This document shows, one piece after another, positions 47,581 to 59,112 of a DNA stretch of 64,000 bases (the stretch's first letter is position 1; each line of letters opens with the position of its first letter). The notes beneath the pieces are model-generated. The model ran no database searches and was not told where the DNA came from. It saw nothing but the letters and a program-made list of their open reading frames with translations. The stretch is taken from assembly GCA_963576735.1 (NCBI GenBank), contig OY755175.1, positions 14,710,401-14,774,400 of the forward strand. The letters run 5' to 3'. This DNA is from Bedellia somnulentella (lineage: Eukaryota; Arthropoda; Insecta; Lepidoptera; Bedelliidae). Both the position numbers and the translations under genes were made by a program.

Positions 47581-47700
47581 CTAGCTTTTTGCCCGCAACT
47601 ACGTCCGCGTGGACTACATTTTTTGCATCCAGTTTACATCCAAAATACCAAAACTCTATCTTAACTTATTGCTTTTTATAATCTTCGCGGGCGATGAAAG
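47581..47700 (-). mobile_element. Helitron-type terminus abutting the mariner
   Basis: On the minus strand it ends with AGTCCACGCGGACGTAGTTG, then CGGGCAAAAAGCTAG|T, a GC-rich hairpin and CTAG. The upstream extent is unclear. Confidence 0.55.
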
Positions 47701-47721
47701 GATATTAAGAACATTGATTTA

Positions 47722-47828
47722 AGTGATTGTTGGGCGATGCAGTTGGAGACCCATCACTAAAATCCTTTATTTAACTACCTTTTCCCTATTTAATTTCCAA
47801 AAGTGCTCTGAAGCTATGGCTACACTAT
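47722..47828 (+). mobile_element. SINE-like family, degenerate copy 9
   Basis: TTGGGCGATGCAGTTGGAGA, CCATCACTAAAATCCTTTAT, TTTCCAAAAGTG, then a decayed tail. The head is missing. Confidence 0.65.
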
Positions 47829-48055
47829 ACTACACTACACACTATATGAGTGATTGATGGATGAATTTCATTAATTCCTTTTTGTAGTGGTTATAACAGT
47901 CAATCGCACCAAGTTTCAAGTTTCTAAATACAGAAATATCAAAAATCTCTATACTAACTTTCATTTGCTATTTCAACCCCATAGTGCCATAAAATATATG
48001 ATAAGAATCATGAAACAAACCATTTTGTTCCAAGTTTCTATGTTCGAGTTATTAA

Positions 48056-48156
48056 ACATACATACATACATACACTCACGGCTATAAATCCCTTAACGGG
48101 GTAGCCAGAGCTCTGGGATGAGAAATTCCTCAGCCACTTTTGGAAGTTGCGTGGGG
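48056..48156 (-). mobile_element. SINE-like family, truncated copy 10
   Basis: Tail half only: (CATA)n, CTCACGGCTATAAATCCCTT, GGGGTAGCCAGAGCTC, TCCTCAGCCACTTTTGGAAG, ending at GTGGGGAGTCCCCACG. Confidence 0.7.
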
Positions 48157-48189
48157 AGTCCCCACGAGTTATTATGTTCTTATTATATA

Positions 48190-48296
48190 GTAAATATTGA
48201 TTTTCGGATCTTTAATCGCGTGTTATAACATGGGTTTAGTTTTATAATAGTTGTTTCAATTGTAATGTTCAACCGCGAAAGTCTTAGAAAATACCA
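48190..48296. mobile_element. Second copy of the short nested element seen at 4907
   Basis: Shares GATTTTCGGATCTTTAATCG, CGTGTTATAACAT, AGTTGTTTCAATTGTAATGT and TCTTAGAAAATAC in the same order with 4925-5033. About 107 bp, no ORF. Confidence 0.7.
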
Positions 48297-48852
48297 AGTA
48301 CGGATAGTAGTTTGGCACTGCGGGGCGGAGGCCCGGTGGGTGGTGCCCCCTACACTGACCGTTGGTGATGGTGGGTGAGTTTGTAGCAAAGATTGCTCGG
48401 GAATATGGGGATGGTCCGAGATGAATGATTTATACATGTTGCGATAGTTCTTGCTATTAATCTAAGCTAACACAACAACCTTATTTTTACAAAAAGCTTG
48501 TGTCCCTTGAGTTTTGAACACTCTTTATTTTCTAATAGTTTTGCTATTGAGAAACAATTAAATTTACTCCCGCTCCCGCTGTATAATCCCGCTTTTTTAT
48601 ATCCTACCGATGTCGAGCGCCAAAATCCACAATTCAATGTAAAATAGTAAGTACCAAAAAAAACGAAAAATAGTGAATAAAGATAAAACAGCAAGTAAGT
48701 AAATGGGTCGAAAAGTGCACCGAATAATTGTATGAGCTACAGGTTAAAGCGCAAGATGTCATTCCACTTCTAACGTATCTTAAAAGAAATCGATACCACG
48801 GTTTGAAAAACACCCAGCGCCATCTATTGCATACCTCAAGAACTTACATATA

Positions 48853-48990
48853 CCATACATATACCCACGGCTATCAATCCCTAGAAGGGGTAGCCAGAGC
48901 TAAGGAATTAGGAATTCCTTAGCCACTTTTGGAAAGTTGTGTGGGAAAAAGATGGTAAAATAAAGGCTGTTGGTGATGGGTCTCCCAACT
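48853..48990 (-). mobile_element. SINE-like family, truncated copy 11
   Basis: (CATA)n tail, CCCACGGCTATCAATCCCTA, AGAAGGGGTAGCCAGAG, CCTTAGCCACTTTTGGAAAG, TTGGTGATGGGTCTCC, then broken. The head half is absent. Confidence 0.75.
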
Positions 48991-51405
48991 AGCACATAAG
49001 CTTTAAAATAAACTGTATATCGTTTGTATATCGGTTCCGTTTGAGAATCTACGTGTTAAGAATACCTGTAGTAATAGAGTTATAGAGTGCTCTGACTCAT
49101 TTATAACCACGAAAGAGGCCCACGATTTTAGAGGCTAAGGTTCTAGAGAGGTTACAGAGCGGTGGTATATAGGTGCTAAAGTACCTACACAAGAGTGTTT
49201 ATTCATTCTCAGTTATAGCTTCAACCGGTATAACTGCGGTTGTGATGAATTAGTTAACACTATGGGTTATAGAAAAACGTCAGCTAAGAATTATTTACCA
49301 TTAAAAACTTTATTAGACCTATTAAACAGTTGTATATATGTCACTTTGAAGCGTATTAGTTATGTAAAATATTCTCAAGTAAGTATCATGCCGCTACTTG
49401 AGTATATTTACTAACCAATTGTATTTAGTTCTATTACAAAATTGTGTACCAGATCTAGTGTAACATCATGGTGAGATAATAATTGGCAGAAGGATAGTAA
49501 ACATATAAGTATTCAAGTTGTTGTGAAGTGAAAACGATCTGCCGTAGTGATTTTACGGTAAGTGTATACCATGTTTTCCATCTCAATTTTAACGCGCTTG
49601 GAATTTATTAAAGATTTCAATAAATTTTCAAATTAAACATATAATAAATAACATAGACACTTAAATTTTTTACCATTTTTTGTATTTTTTTTGTAGTTAG
49701 TAGTATTTTAAATAAAGTGGCATCAATGGAATGAAAAAATAACATGAGTAATGAAGTATTTTGTTTTCAAATATTGAATAATTCAGTCAATTTATAGGTT
49801 AGTTCAACAAAACAATGGCGAACTTACATTGAAGGTTTTTGTCGTCACTTAAGACATCTATTACACTTTTTGTGATACAACATCTTTAGTCAAGAATATT
49901 GTGAAGGCTTTAGTACACTTAGCAGTGCAATAATAGACTTAAATAATTACACTTATTATAGCCAAGACACTACAACCGGCTAAGCATTTTACAAACTGAC
50001 TGGATTAGGGTTCTTCAATGAAGGAATCAATTATATACCTGTTGTTTTTTTCTTTTCGGACTATTGGCGGTCTCCTCACAAATATTAGCCTCTTCACTCA
50101 ATTTCCATTCGTATTCAAAGAGCTTACTTAAGAAATACGTCTATACGTACTTGGTCATAATAAATCAATCTAGCCTAATGCGGCTTATTTTATACATATT
50201 TAAGTATCTAAAGGTTATCTGAATATTTTTTGTAACGATGTGTGATACATAATTTATTTGACACAACAATGTATTTCTTTATTATTTTATATTCGCAAGT
50301 CCCATGATTAAATCCCCAAAAGTGGCAGTCAAAACTTAAAATTCGACAATCCAGCAGGAACTGAAACATGAAGACTGATTATAAGACATATATATACATG
50401 TCCGTGAGCGTTATAGTTCAATAGATATAACACCGCTTCGTAATATCTCTTATGTTTACGCTGTATATCCCCGAAGGGGTTGGCAGAGGTATATATACTT
50501 CTAAATATCACGTAACATTGACGTCACGTGAATAAAAATTGGTCAGTGCTATTCAAAGCCAACACCACACAATTAAGATACTTAATGACCTTTTATTTCA
50601 CTCTTAGCTAGTAGCTGTGTAGTGTGGGAGATTCCTTTTTTTCTTGTTCTACGGAACCATGTTGTTATGCCTCCACTCGAACTTGACCAAAATTGCTCGT
50701 ATTAGGGCTATTTAAATTTCTGCTTTGTAGCGAATCTTCTTTATTTTTCGTAACTACTGGAACAACATAATCTAATAGGATATTATCAAAACTATTTGAT
50801 GGTTTTGGATCATTCGTACCAATATTACAGAATCCAAAAAGTACGACTTTCCTGTTGAATATATTAAGGCCTGCCTCGGAGTGTTAATAAAAGTCCATAG
50901 TTTTGTCTAACACTATTACTTTTATAATATCTTTAAAGTGTACCTGCCTAGCGCAATTTGCTTTAATAAAGTGAACATCACAGCTTAAATCTATATAAAT
51001 GAGTTGTTCAACACTTTTAGTATTTTGAGTTACTATACTCTTGACCAACTCTCTTTTACAACCAATACCTGCACCTTATATTCAATATAATACCTAAAGA
51101 CTTATAAGACACTCCGCGGCAACAACTACACAACAATAAGTGTTAACGTGAGTCAGCGAGCACTGTTGTGTAGATTTAGGTGCCACAAACAGGTTTGGGC
51201 TATAACATCTTAACGGTACTTGCTGCGATTAGCACTATTCTAACTCTAAAAACTGTTTAACACCGTTCATTAAAGTTTTAGAACCACTGCTGGAGCTAAA
51301 TTTATTTTCTAACTCCTCTATAACATTTTAAGTTAGAACTGAGATAATTATTACTCATTTAAACAGAGTAAAGCTATATTAAAACCTGCAATTGACACCA
51401 AAATG
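48991..51405. other. Intergenic, AT-rich, no gene recognised
   Basis: No ORF longer than about 65 codons and no family motif. A small LINE/SINE-tail-like relic lies at about 50440-50500 (CCCCGAAGGGGTTGGCAGAGG) and a head-like relic at 50540-50570 (GTGCTATTCAAAGCCAACACC). Otherwise I see nothing structured. Confidence 0.6.
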
Positions 51406-51411
51406 TTAGTT

Positions 51412-51528
51412 GGGCTCCAACCGCATCGCCCGAAAATCCCTTAAAAGCCCCAATACCGTTAGTCGCCTCTTACGTACCCCCACCGGAAGAAATGGGGTAG
51501 TGCTATTCTAAGCCGAAAATACACAGCA
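51412..51528 (-). mobile_element. SINE-like family, head-half copy 12
   Basis: GGGCTCCAACCGCATCGCCC, TCCCTTAAAAGCCCCAATAC, AGTCGCCTCTTACGTAC and AATGGGGTAGTGCTATTCTA. Only the head half is present, the complement of copies 10 and 11. Confidence 0.8.
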
Positions 51529-51624
51529 GCTTCTTAATTTACATGTTAATATTCGTTTGCAATATATTACCTTGATTTAAACGACAACAATACACGACAG
51601 CAATATTTAAACAATATTTTAGTT

Positions 51625-51795
51625 TTCCCCCGGGAATATCATTTTTTCAGGGATAAAAAGTACCCTATTATTTAATTTGGACTTCTAACTATACGTCTGC
51701 AAAATTTCAAAGCAATCGGTTCAGTAGTTACTGCGTGAAAGCGGCACAAAAAAACAAACAAACAAACTCACTTTCCGATTTATAATATTAGTATG
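51625..51795 (+). mobile_element. Fragment of a common lepidopteran interspersed repeat
   Basis: CCGGGAATATCATTTTTTC-like start, GGGATAAAAAGTACCCTAT, AAATTTCAAAGCAATCGGTT, GCGTGAAAGCGGCACA, an (AAAC)n stretch and the end CTCACTTTCCGATTTATAAT|ATTAGTATGGAT. I recognise this ending from many moth and butterfly repeats; the class is not certain. Confidence 0.6.
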
Positions 51796-52364
51796 GATTC
51801 CCGATACTTAGTACACAGAATGTATACCAAAGATGCCGCACTACATACAAATTCAACGTGCAAAAGTGGACCATGAGAATGACAAGACTGTTTGACAATT
51901 AAATATATATTTTTCTACAATTATCGACCTTACCGCATTTTCTTAATACCTATTATTTATTGCAAGATCTAGCACGGGACTGTCAGTGAAACAGTGCTTA
52001 CCATATAAAAAAGCACTGTTTGGCCGGGCCGTTTTTCGTGCTTTGTTGGTGTATCTTTGGTATATATGATCGAAGGTTAAACTATATGTATCCTTATATG
52101 TGCAGGGAGTTGTTAATTTATTTTATATTATAGCTTACGAGCTCTGCTTCCCATAGTAGAGTTTCAATTTGAGGCCCTAATCTGAGGGTGTAGTCTATTT
52201 TGTCTCTATCTGAGGATAAGTGAGTAAGTTTGACATAGTCACGACCAATTAATTTTACAATTGAAGCAACTTTTGCATATATGATTTTAGCTATGATGAT
52301 GCTATGTAAACAGATATCCGTAACTTTCAAGAACAGAACTTAACTGTGTAGTAAGTACATACAT

Positions 52365-53515
52365 ACATTCATACATATTCTCACGCCGTTAGTTCCCATT
52401 GGGGTAGGCAGAGACTACCGATCGCCACTTTGTACGATCCTGGTAAACCTCTCTAGCTTCATTCACATCCATCAATCTTTTCATACATGCTCTTTTATTC
52501 TTCGTATTCGGACATCTGCCTTTTTGAGCACATTTTCTATTTGATCCAAATGTGTCCTCCGAGGTCGTCCTCTACTAACATTACCTTCCACATTGGCTCT
52601 ATAGATCTCTTTTACCAATTTACTGTCATCTATCCTCTCTATATGCCCAAACCACCTCAACATTCCTTTTTCTATCTTTCTTACAATATCATCTTTTACA
52701 CCACACCTTTCACGAATCACGTCATTCCTCATACGATCACATAACCTCACATTACAAACTTTTCAAGGGACCTCATTTCTACTGCATTCACTCTGCTTTC
52801 ATGTTTCTTCTGCCACAGCCAACATTCACTGCCATACATAAGCATAGGAACGAGGACAGCATCATGCACAGCTATTCGGGCCTTTTCGGACACCGATTGA
52901 CTAGACATTAAACTATCCAGTGCTCCATTTACCGCATTACCCTTTTTTACTCTTCTTTCAATGTCTTCATCACACTTTCCATCCCTAGTAAACAAACTTC
53001 CCAGATATACGAACTCTTTCACTTCTTTCACTTTCTTACCATTGATCTCTATCACGCATTCAGTCATATTCTCCTCTCTCTCAAAAACCATGGTTTTGGT
53101 TTTATCTATATTCACCCTCATTCCTTTTCTTTCAAACGACGCACATGGAATATTCATCATCTCTTGCAACTCTTCAACCGACGATGCAAGTAACACTTGA
53201 TCATTAGCGTATAAGAGGCATTTGATGACAAATCCACCCATTCTCAGTCCATAATCACTTTCACGCAACTCTATCAGACAGTCATCCATGAACAAATTGA
53301 AGAGCCACGGAGAAGCTACACACCCTGTCGGACACCCCTAGAGATACCGAACTAGTCTGTATTTTCCCCGTTTATTCTTACACATGCACTAGAATCCTCA
53401 TAGAGTGATACCAATGCACGTTTAAGTTGGCTCCCCAAGCCGAACTTGGATAACACCTCCCACAAATACTTCCTTACCACCCTATCATACGCCTTCTCTA
53501 AATTGAGTCCACGAT
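52365..53515 (-). mobile_element. 5'-truncated non-LTR retrotransposon, 3' part of RT
   Basis: About 1.15 kb on the minus strand: RT remnants, C-terminal domain and 3' end with a (CATA)n-type tail at 52360-52380. Its last ~40 bp (GGGGTAGGCAGAG, CTCACGCCG, TATGTATG on either strand) closely resemble the tail of the SINE-like family. A second fragment of the same LINE is at 2571-2705. Confidence 0.82.
52481..53515 (-). pseudogene. LINE reverse transcriptase fragment, degenerate
   Basis: 53515-53300 gives LNLEKAYDRV and GLGSQLKRALVSLYEDS with stops (e.g. after GENTD). 53295-52747 (182 codons) contains LLYANDQVLLA in place of the catalytic YADD box, GMRVNIDKTKTMVF and FVYLGSLFTRDG. 52750-52481 has MLRWFGHIERID and GRPRRTHLDQIENVLK, typical LINE C-termini. 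The D-to-N change at the active site plus frame breaks show it is dead. Confidence 0.82.
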
Positions 53516-53573
53516 ATGTTTCGTCTTTCATAATATGACTGCAGAGCTGCTAAATTCATGTCAAACAGACGTT

Positions 53574-53611
53574 GGTGTAACTGCGAAGAAAAAAAGTGCT
53601 CCGCAGTTACA
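53574..53611. repeat. Hairpin GTGTAACTGCG / CGCAGTTACAC
   Basis: An 11-bp perfect arm pair (extendable to 13 with one mismatch) around an A-rich loop. A related GGTGTAACAGCGGAGCA follows at about 53625-53645. Just upstream of the LINE fragment. Class unknown. Confidence 0.55.
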
Positions 53612-53699
53612 CTGGGTGAACAGCGCGGTGTAACAGCGGAGCATACCCCGAAACATTCGGATGAAAACTCAATAATCATCAGCAGGGGCTCATCCTTCC

Positions 53700-54205
53700 T
53701 TAATTGAATAGACTATATAGTTAGTAGATTCTAAATAATAACGTTATCTTATCCTTCGGATAATCCGCATTCCTATTGAAATTGGTGGTTATGACGATGA
53801 GCTCAAACATTTGAGAGTGATAGTATTTCCGTACTCTATTTTACGGTCTAATAACTATATACTTTTATTAAAAGTATTCGCTTAATTAATTGCACTCAGG
53901 AAGTCTTGATATTATCGAGTTAAACTTCGCTCGAACTTATGTTGTAATATCGTTGCAATAAAAATATATAAAACCTTAAAAAAAGGTCAAAACTGTCGGA
54001 TTGAAATGTTATTTATATAATTTTCATGAGTTGATAGTATTTTATTACTAATATAACTTACTAATACGGTACCCAACTCACTACCAGCATACTTCAAGAT
54101 GTAGACTTAAATATCGTTTCAATGCGTCCAAGCCATCACTGCATAGTCTAATTCAGAAAATATATTTTATTTGATTTCTTCGGTGAAGTAATATATTTTG
54201 CTTAA
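53700..54205. other. Intergenic, AT-rich, no gene recognised
   Basis: Random-looking AT-rich DNA up to the foldback element. Nothing structured seen. Confidence 0.5.
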
Positions 54206-54323
54206 TTGGAATGTTTTTGTTCATGAAAACCTCATGTGGGGATTATTACTAATAAATAAAGGATAAATAATACAATATTAGTAATAAGCCCCACATGAGG
54301 TTTTATGAGCAAAAACATTCCAA
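54206..54323. mobile_element. Foldback element, copy 1 (118 bp, near-perfect palindrome)
   Basis: TTGGAATGTTTTTG..CATGAAAACCTCATGTGGGG and its inverse CCCCACATGAGGTTTTATG..CAAAAACATTCCAA enclose AATAAATAAAGGATAAATAA. Shares the CCTCATGTGGGG and TTATTACTAATA blocks with copies at 56.2 and 59.5 kb. Confidence 0.75.
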
Positions 54324-54429
54324 TGTCTATTGTCATCTTGTAAATTCTCTTTAGAAATTAACACTTTATTTGTAGAATACTAATGTAAATTATGAATGTC
54401 AATAAAGATTTTGCTATTTCTATTTTTAT

Positions 54430-54540
54430 AGGGTTCCATACGAAAAACATAAAAATGAGCCCGCATTACTGAGACTTGGTTGTCTGTCTGTCTGCCTGAC
54501 TATTCGTCCGTCCGTTCCCAGGTAATATGAAAATGGAAAA
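54430..54540 (+). mobile_element. Interspersed repeat fragment with (TGTC)n
   Basis: AGGGTTCCATACGAAAAACA, AATGAGCCC, TGGTTGTCTGTCTGTCTGCC and CGTCCGTCCGTTCCC form a 'GGTTCC...TGTCTGTC' repeat type common in Lepidoptera. Matching 3'-end-like pieces (GCCGACTCGCACTTGG, GAACCAACTCGCACTTGG) occur at 55720-55740 and 56445-56465. Confidence 0.55.
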
Positions 54541-55465
54541 TACAATAGTTTTTAAGGTGGAGATAAACTTTTTTGCCGTGTTTTGTTTATAGGTATTTCA
54601 TAGTTGTCGTTAGTACCCTTTTAATAAATTTATTTTCACAAACATCCTATAAACACGAACGATATATTTGATACCAATTTCTTGTTGAACAGATATCTTT
54701 TTATCAGTACTTCTGATTTAATTAATTACTTAAAATTTAATTTAAATATGAGAACTGCAGTAGGTTTTTTGAAACGTTATGCAAATTTTTAACCATCCCC
54801 ATTATTGTTTGCGGGAAACAAAGCTCATGCAAAATTGTATCGACCCCTTTTTTGAAACCAGTGTTCTGGCACGAAGCTCTAACGACAACGCAGGCCACCC
54901 AAAAACAGGTCATGTTGGCGTAAAGAAGCGATGGCATACAAAATCTAGGTAAGATTACAGGGAATATAATTATGTAAAATGGGTTTCTATTCTAACCCAA
55001 TACTACTCAGCAGATAAATAAATATCATTTCGAATACTTAGTTCTTTCGTTCCGCGTTAAACATTATGGAAACCATTTTTTCTTCCTATTATTTCCAAAG
55101 AATACACAAATCAAATTTTAGTTTCTAACGTCTAGCAGTCCCCTGTATGTGAAGTTATTTTTATTCCTCTTCCCGTAAGAATGTAACTAAAAAATCCTAC
55201 AAATATACAAAAACTTTATAATATTGTGGATCAATAATGTAACAACAAAAAAAATGTTAAAACAAATTATATTCATCTTAAAAACTACTGAAAGCTTTTG
55301 AGATGTACACACGCATACAGCCATAGAGGTATAATAGCATACAGCACAGTTACAGCACATTTTGTAAAAATTAAAAACTAACTTGGTTTTCATTCAAAAA
55401 CTCTATGAAAAACAAAGAAAAGTATTTGTATTTTTGTATATTTTATTCGAGTCCAACACAAGTTA
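54541..55465. other. Intergenic, no gene recognised
   Basis: AT-rich. The open frames here (up to 68 codons on the minus strand) have no recognisable similarity and are interspersed with TE pieces. Confidence 0.5.
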
Positions 55466-55665
55466 TCTATATATATAAAAGAAAGTGGTGTTAGTTACAC
55501 TATTTATAACTCAAGAATGGATGAACCGATCTGGCTGAAAATTCGTGTAGAGGTAGCTTAGAACTAGGAGAAGGACATAGGATATTTATCATTTCGCTAA
55601 ATATCGTAGGGGGTAGGCAGTAAAAAAAATAACACCATCCGTGCGAAGCCGGGGCGAACCACTAG
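55466..55665 (+). mobile_element. Non-autonomous Helitron, second copy (200 bp)
   Basis: TCTATATATATAAAAGAAAG start after A, and CCGTGCGAAGCCGGGGCGAA, then CCACTAG|T end. About 75-80% similar to 32279-32476 over its whole length, including GTGTTAGTTACA, GGACATAGGATAT and the CGCTAAATA-CGTAGGG block. Confidence 0.82.
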
Positions 55666-56174
55666 TTCTTGATATATCGCTTCACCTTCCTTTAAATTCT
55701 AATAAGAAACTCTCCACGGGGGAGCCGACTCGCACTTGGTCAATTGTTATTTAATAAAGATACATTTGAGCGACTCAAAGGCTTACGTAATTTCAGCTGT
55801 TTGCGTTAAATCTATTTTATTACATATAAAAAACAAAAGTTTCTGATTGTAACATTAAAAAAACACTGTTAACTGTATATGCACGGTACATACGGTATAT
55901 GTTCATAACGTTCTACTCGATAAAAAAACAATACAGTCAGTATGTCTGTTTGTTTTAGTAAATCTCTGAAACGACTGGATTGATTTTCACAGGACTTTAG
56001 CTCTCTGAAAGCTGATGCTTAGAATAGCTTAAGGTACTCTTTAGGGTTTCTTAGCCGACATGTCTGTCTGCGTGTCGGCCTGTCAGTGTGTCACAGCAAT
56101 TTATTTCCAAAACTATTGGTAATACGTGGTTGGAAATTAATGATAGATGTAAACTGTAAACCGCTTTAAGGGTT

Positions 56175-56308
56175 ATTATTATTACTAATAAATAAAAGAT
56201 GAATAAAGGAAAGAAAAATTTCGACATCGGCGGGACTTCCTTTATTCATCTTTTATTTATTAGTAATAATCCCCATATGAGGTTTTCATATCAAAAACAT
56301 TCAAATTA
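56175..56308. mobile_element. Foldback element, copy 2, with a 13-bp target duplication
   Basis: Arms AATAAATAAAAGATGAATAA and TTATTCATCTTTTATTTATT pair perfectly around a loop containing TTTCGACATCGGCGGGAC. Flanking direct repeat CGCTTTAAGGGTT (56162-56174, 56309-56321). Confidence 0.8.
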
Positions 56309-56479
56309 CGCTTTAAGGGTTTAGAAAAAATTGGGTTCTGCATATATTAAAACTATAAGTAAAAAAAACCTTTTTACTTGAACCCGTACTTGTTTGGTAT
56401 ATTTAATATAAATAATTTTTGGTCTTCTAAGAAAACCTCCTCGGGCGAACCAACTCGCACTTGGCAATTTTTTAACATC

Positions 56480-57425
56480 TTAATACCCGTGCTAAGCTGT
56501 CTACTAGTTTCATAAAAAAATATCTTTAACTACTTGACAATCGTAAAATTAAAAAACTATTGAACTGAAGAAAGAAATACACAATAAAAATAAATGAAAT
56601 TAAATATTTTGTGTTCGTTTGACAATTAAAAGAAAAAATTATGTCTCAAAAGTTATAACTGTGACGTTCTTTTATCTATTTACAAGTTTTTTACATTTTA
56701 AAAGAAATGAAAATTGAAATAATTCAATGGCCAATGTACGGGAGATCTATGATTAGTTTAACGTGAAAAAAAAAGATGACAATACCTATTTACGGCATTC
56801 AATAATAAATAAATACCTACTGTGGTATCAATAAAATGAAAACAATACGAAAGCGTACGCTCGTCCGCAAAAGTGTTTTTTTAAATAACCTAAAATACAA
56901 GTAAGAGGTGTAATGAAACAATAAATATGATCGAAAAATTAAATTGACAAATTGGGTGCTGAAAATAACTACAACAAACAAGTAAAATGCATAGGTGAAA
57001 GTAGTGAGAAAGCATCTTGTGAGCGACATTAAACAAGTGCATTCATTCCAATATCGCCTAGTTACTTGTAACAAACAACCTAACTGGATAGCACGGACTG
57101 ATGTCGGCGATCGCAATGATAATAAAACTGTTTTCATGACAAACAATGGCGAAGAAAGTACAGGAACCCCTTATTACAGATATACTCTCTGCGATAAACA
57201 GCAACTTGTTGAATGCATCCTACAATCGCAAAAATAACTATCCATATTTTTCAATTCATAATTTCATTACATCAATTCTGTTCTCCGTGTATGAATGTGG
57301 TAATAAATAACGACCGAGTCTAAATTGTATTTGACGAATAACAATTTGTGTGATGTGATTGGCGAGAAGTGCGCAGCGTTGGGATATCAGCGTCACATCA
57401 GTTTCAATATTCTCCTTACTAATAA
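56480..57425. other. Intergenic, no gene recognised
   Basis: AT-rich up to about 57000, then gradually more balanced towards the GC-rich block. ORFs of 80-109 codons on both strands (56817-57237) have no recognisable motif and overlap one another; I do not support them as genes. Confidence 0.4.
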
Positions 57426-57429
57426 ATGC

Positions 57430-57901
57430 TGGGCTGCACCGATACGAGCCGAGCGGGCGAGGTACTGTCGACGACAACCGAAGTGATTCAGCCACGTCGG
57501 CAACGGCCGGAGCCTCCGCCCCCGCTGCTGCCACATGCCCGGTTTCCTATGGGTTTCCTTGCTCACTCGCTCTCACTTGACTCGGCGCTCAGTTAGTCCG
57601 CTACGCGGTTACACGTCGTGCACCGGTGTTTCACGTCCACTCACCATCTTTACTGGAAGCTGACCACTAAATAGTTTTTGAAAAATACATGTTTACCCCA
57701 CCCAGTGTAGTAAGCGACATTAAATTCAATGAAATTAGTGTACGAGTTGTGAGACGTTTCTAGTTGGAATCTGTGCATCTCCGTTATTACTTGTTTTCAT
57801 ATTGGTGTGGTGAATATTGTGCTATACCATACGGACAATAACCGTATCATCAGTGCAATTCAATTTGTGGATATTTTTAGATTCTGATTGCTTTGACCAA
57901 A
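57430..57901 (+). promoter_or_regulatory. Possible promoter and 5' non-coding exon of an unseen downstream gene
   Basis: A GC-rich, CpG-containing block (57440-57620) stands out from AT-rich surroundings. An initiator-like CTCAGTTAG lies at about 57589. Downstream there is roughly 300 nt without a long ORF that ends ATTGCTTTGACCAAAG|GTGAGTGCA, a strong splice-donor match at 57902. This looks like a promoter and non-coding first exon on the plus strand with a long first intron, but no coding exon follows in the window. This is inference from composition and one splice site only. Confidence 0.35.
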
Positions 57902-58920
57902 GGTGAGTGCAATTAAATAACATAATTTTGTGTAACGAGACTCTACAATACATAAAACATTGTTCTAATCGGGTTCATCGGTACATTTTTTTTCTATTTT
58001 ATATATTGATAAAAAATAAAATAAAATAAAAACAATTGGAATGATGTTTGTGAAGTGTTTTAGCAAAATATTATTTTAATAATATTGTTTTATATTTATT
58101 CACGGAATGACGTCATATCAACAGTTCCAACAACCGGACTTTTTTGATAAGAATCTGAGTTATCAAAGGGTTGAACAGAATCGAATTAGACTGTAGCTGG
58201 TGTCTTGCAAGATTTGCAATATCTAGCTAGTCATATGGTAGAGAGGGCTGAGTATCTAGTAAAGAAAACATGGAATGGATGGAGGAGAATGAAGTCGGCG
58301 CGGGGCGGTGCGCAGCCGGTTGGTCGAGCGACCGCATTCCACATGCGATGTCAGATTAAAATGCAATGTCAGTGTAATTCCAACTTGAACATTAGCAATC
58401 TTTGCCATCCCTTCGAATCTCTTAAATACGTAATAAAAAAAAACATCAATAGATGCAATGAAAATCCAAAGGGAACAGCGCAAGTCCTTTTTGAAAGGTC
58501 ACATCCCACGCTCATAACTTTGACATTTCTTATCAAATCAATCATACTACTGCGACGTTGCAGAATTTGACTTTATAAATGTTTGAACCAATTTACACGA
58601 TGTATGGCTCTGTTTCTTACAATGTGGATTAATATACGACTCCGTATATCTTTTCTTTATCGCAAGAATTAGAACTTCAATTAGAAAATGAGGTAAACAA
58701 TAAAAAAAAATTATTTTTATTATTATTTTTTATGACTACAGCAAATAAACAATATCTAAACAACAGCTTTGTTGGAAAACCTAGCATAATCATTTGTAAT
58801 TTAATAACGCAATTACTGTACCATAAGATTAAAATATTTATTAAAACTAACAACGTTTAGGAAAGCATATTTTTCTTATATTTTCCTTGTATGCAATGAT
58901 TTTTGATATCCTACCTATAT
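57902..58920. other. No gene recognised (possible long first intron)
   Basis: AT-rich. The ORF at 58205-58570 (121 codons) shows no domain and biased, repeat-like content; I do not call it. Nothing else structured. Confidence 0.4.
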
Positions 58921-58924
58921 AGTA

Positions 58925-59112
58925 AAGTAATACTCACGGCTATAATGCTAGCCAGATCTACAGAAATAGTTATTCCTCTTCCTCTGGGAAGTTCAGCGCG
59001 GAGAAGACTGTAAAACTGTGACGGTTGGATTGTCCAGCCTTAACGCTCAACAACATCTTCAATAGCCCTACAACCCTTAATCGCCTGGTGCGACAACTAG
59101 GCGAAGCAATGG
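58925..59112 (-). mobile_element. SINE-like family, degenerate copy 13
   Basis: ACTCACGGCTATAATGCTAG, TTATTCCTCTTCCTCTGGGA, GAAGACTGTAAAACTGTGAC and CAACCCTTAATCGCCTGGTG: recognisable order, heavy decay. Confidence 0.6.

Noticed and set aside
58205..58570. ORF of 121 codons as a gene
   Set aside because: No recognisable domain, no splice or start context; antisense ORF of similar size overlaps it.
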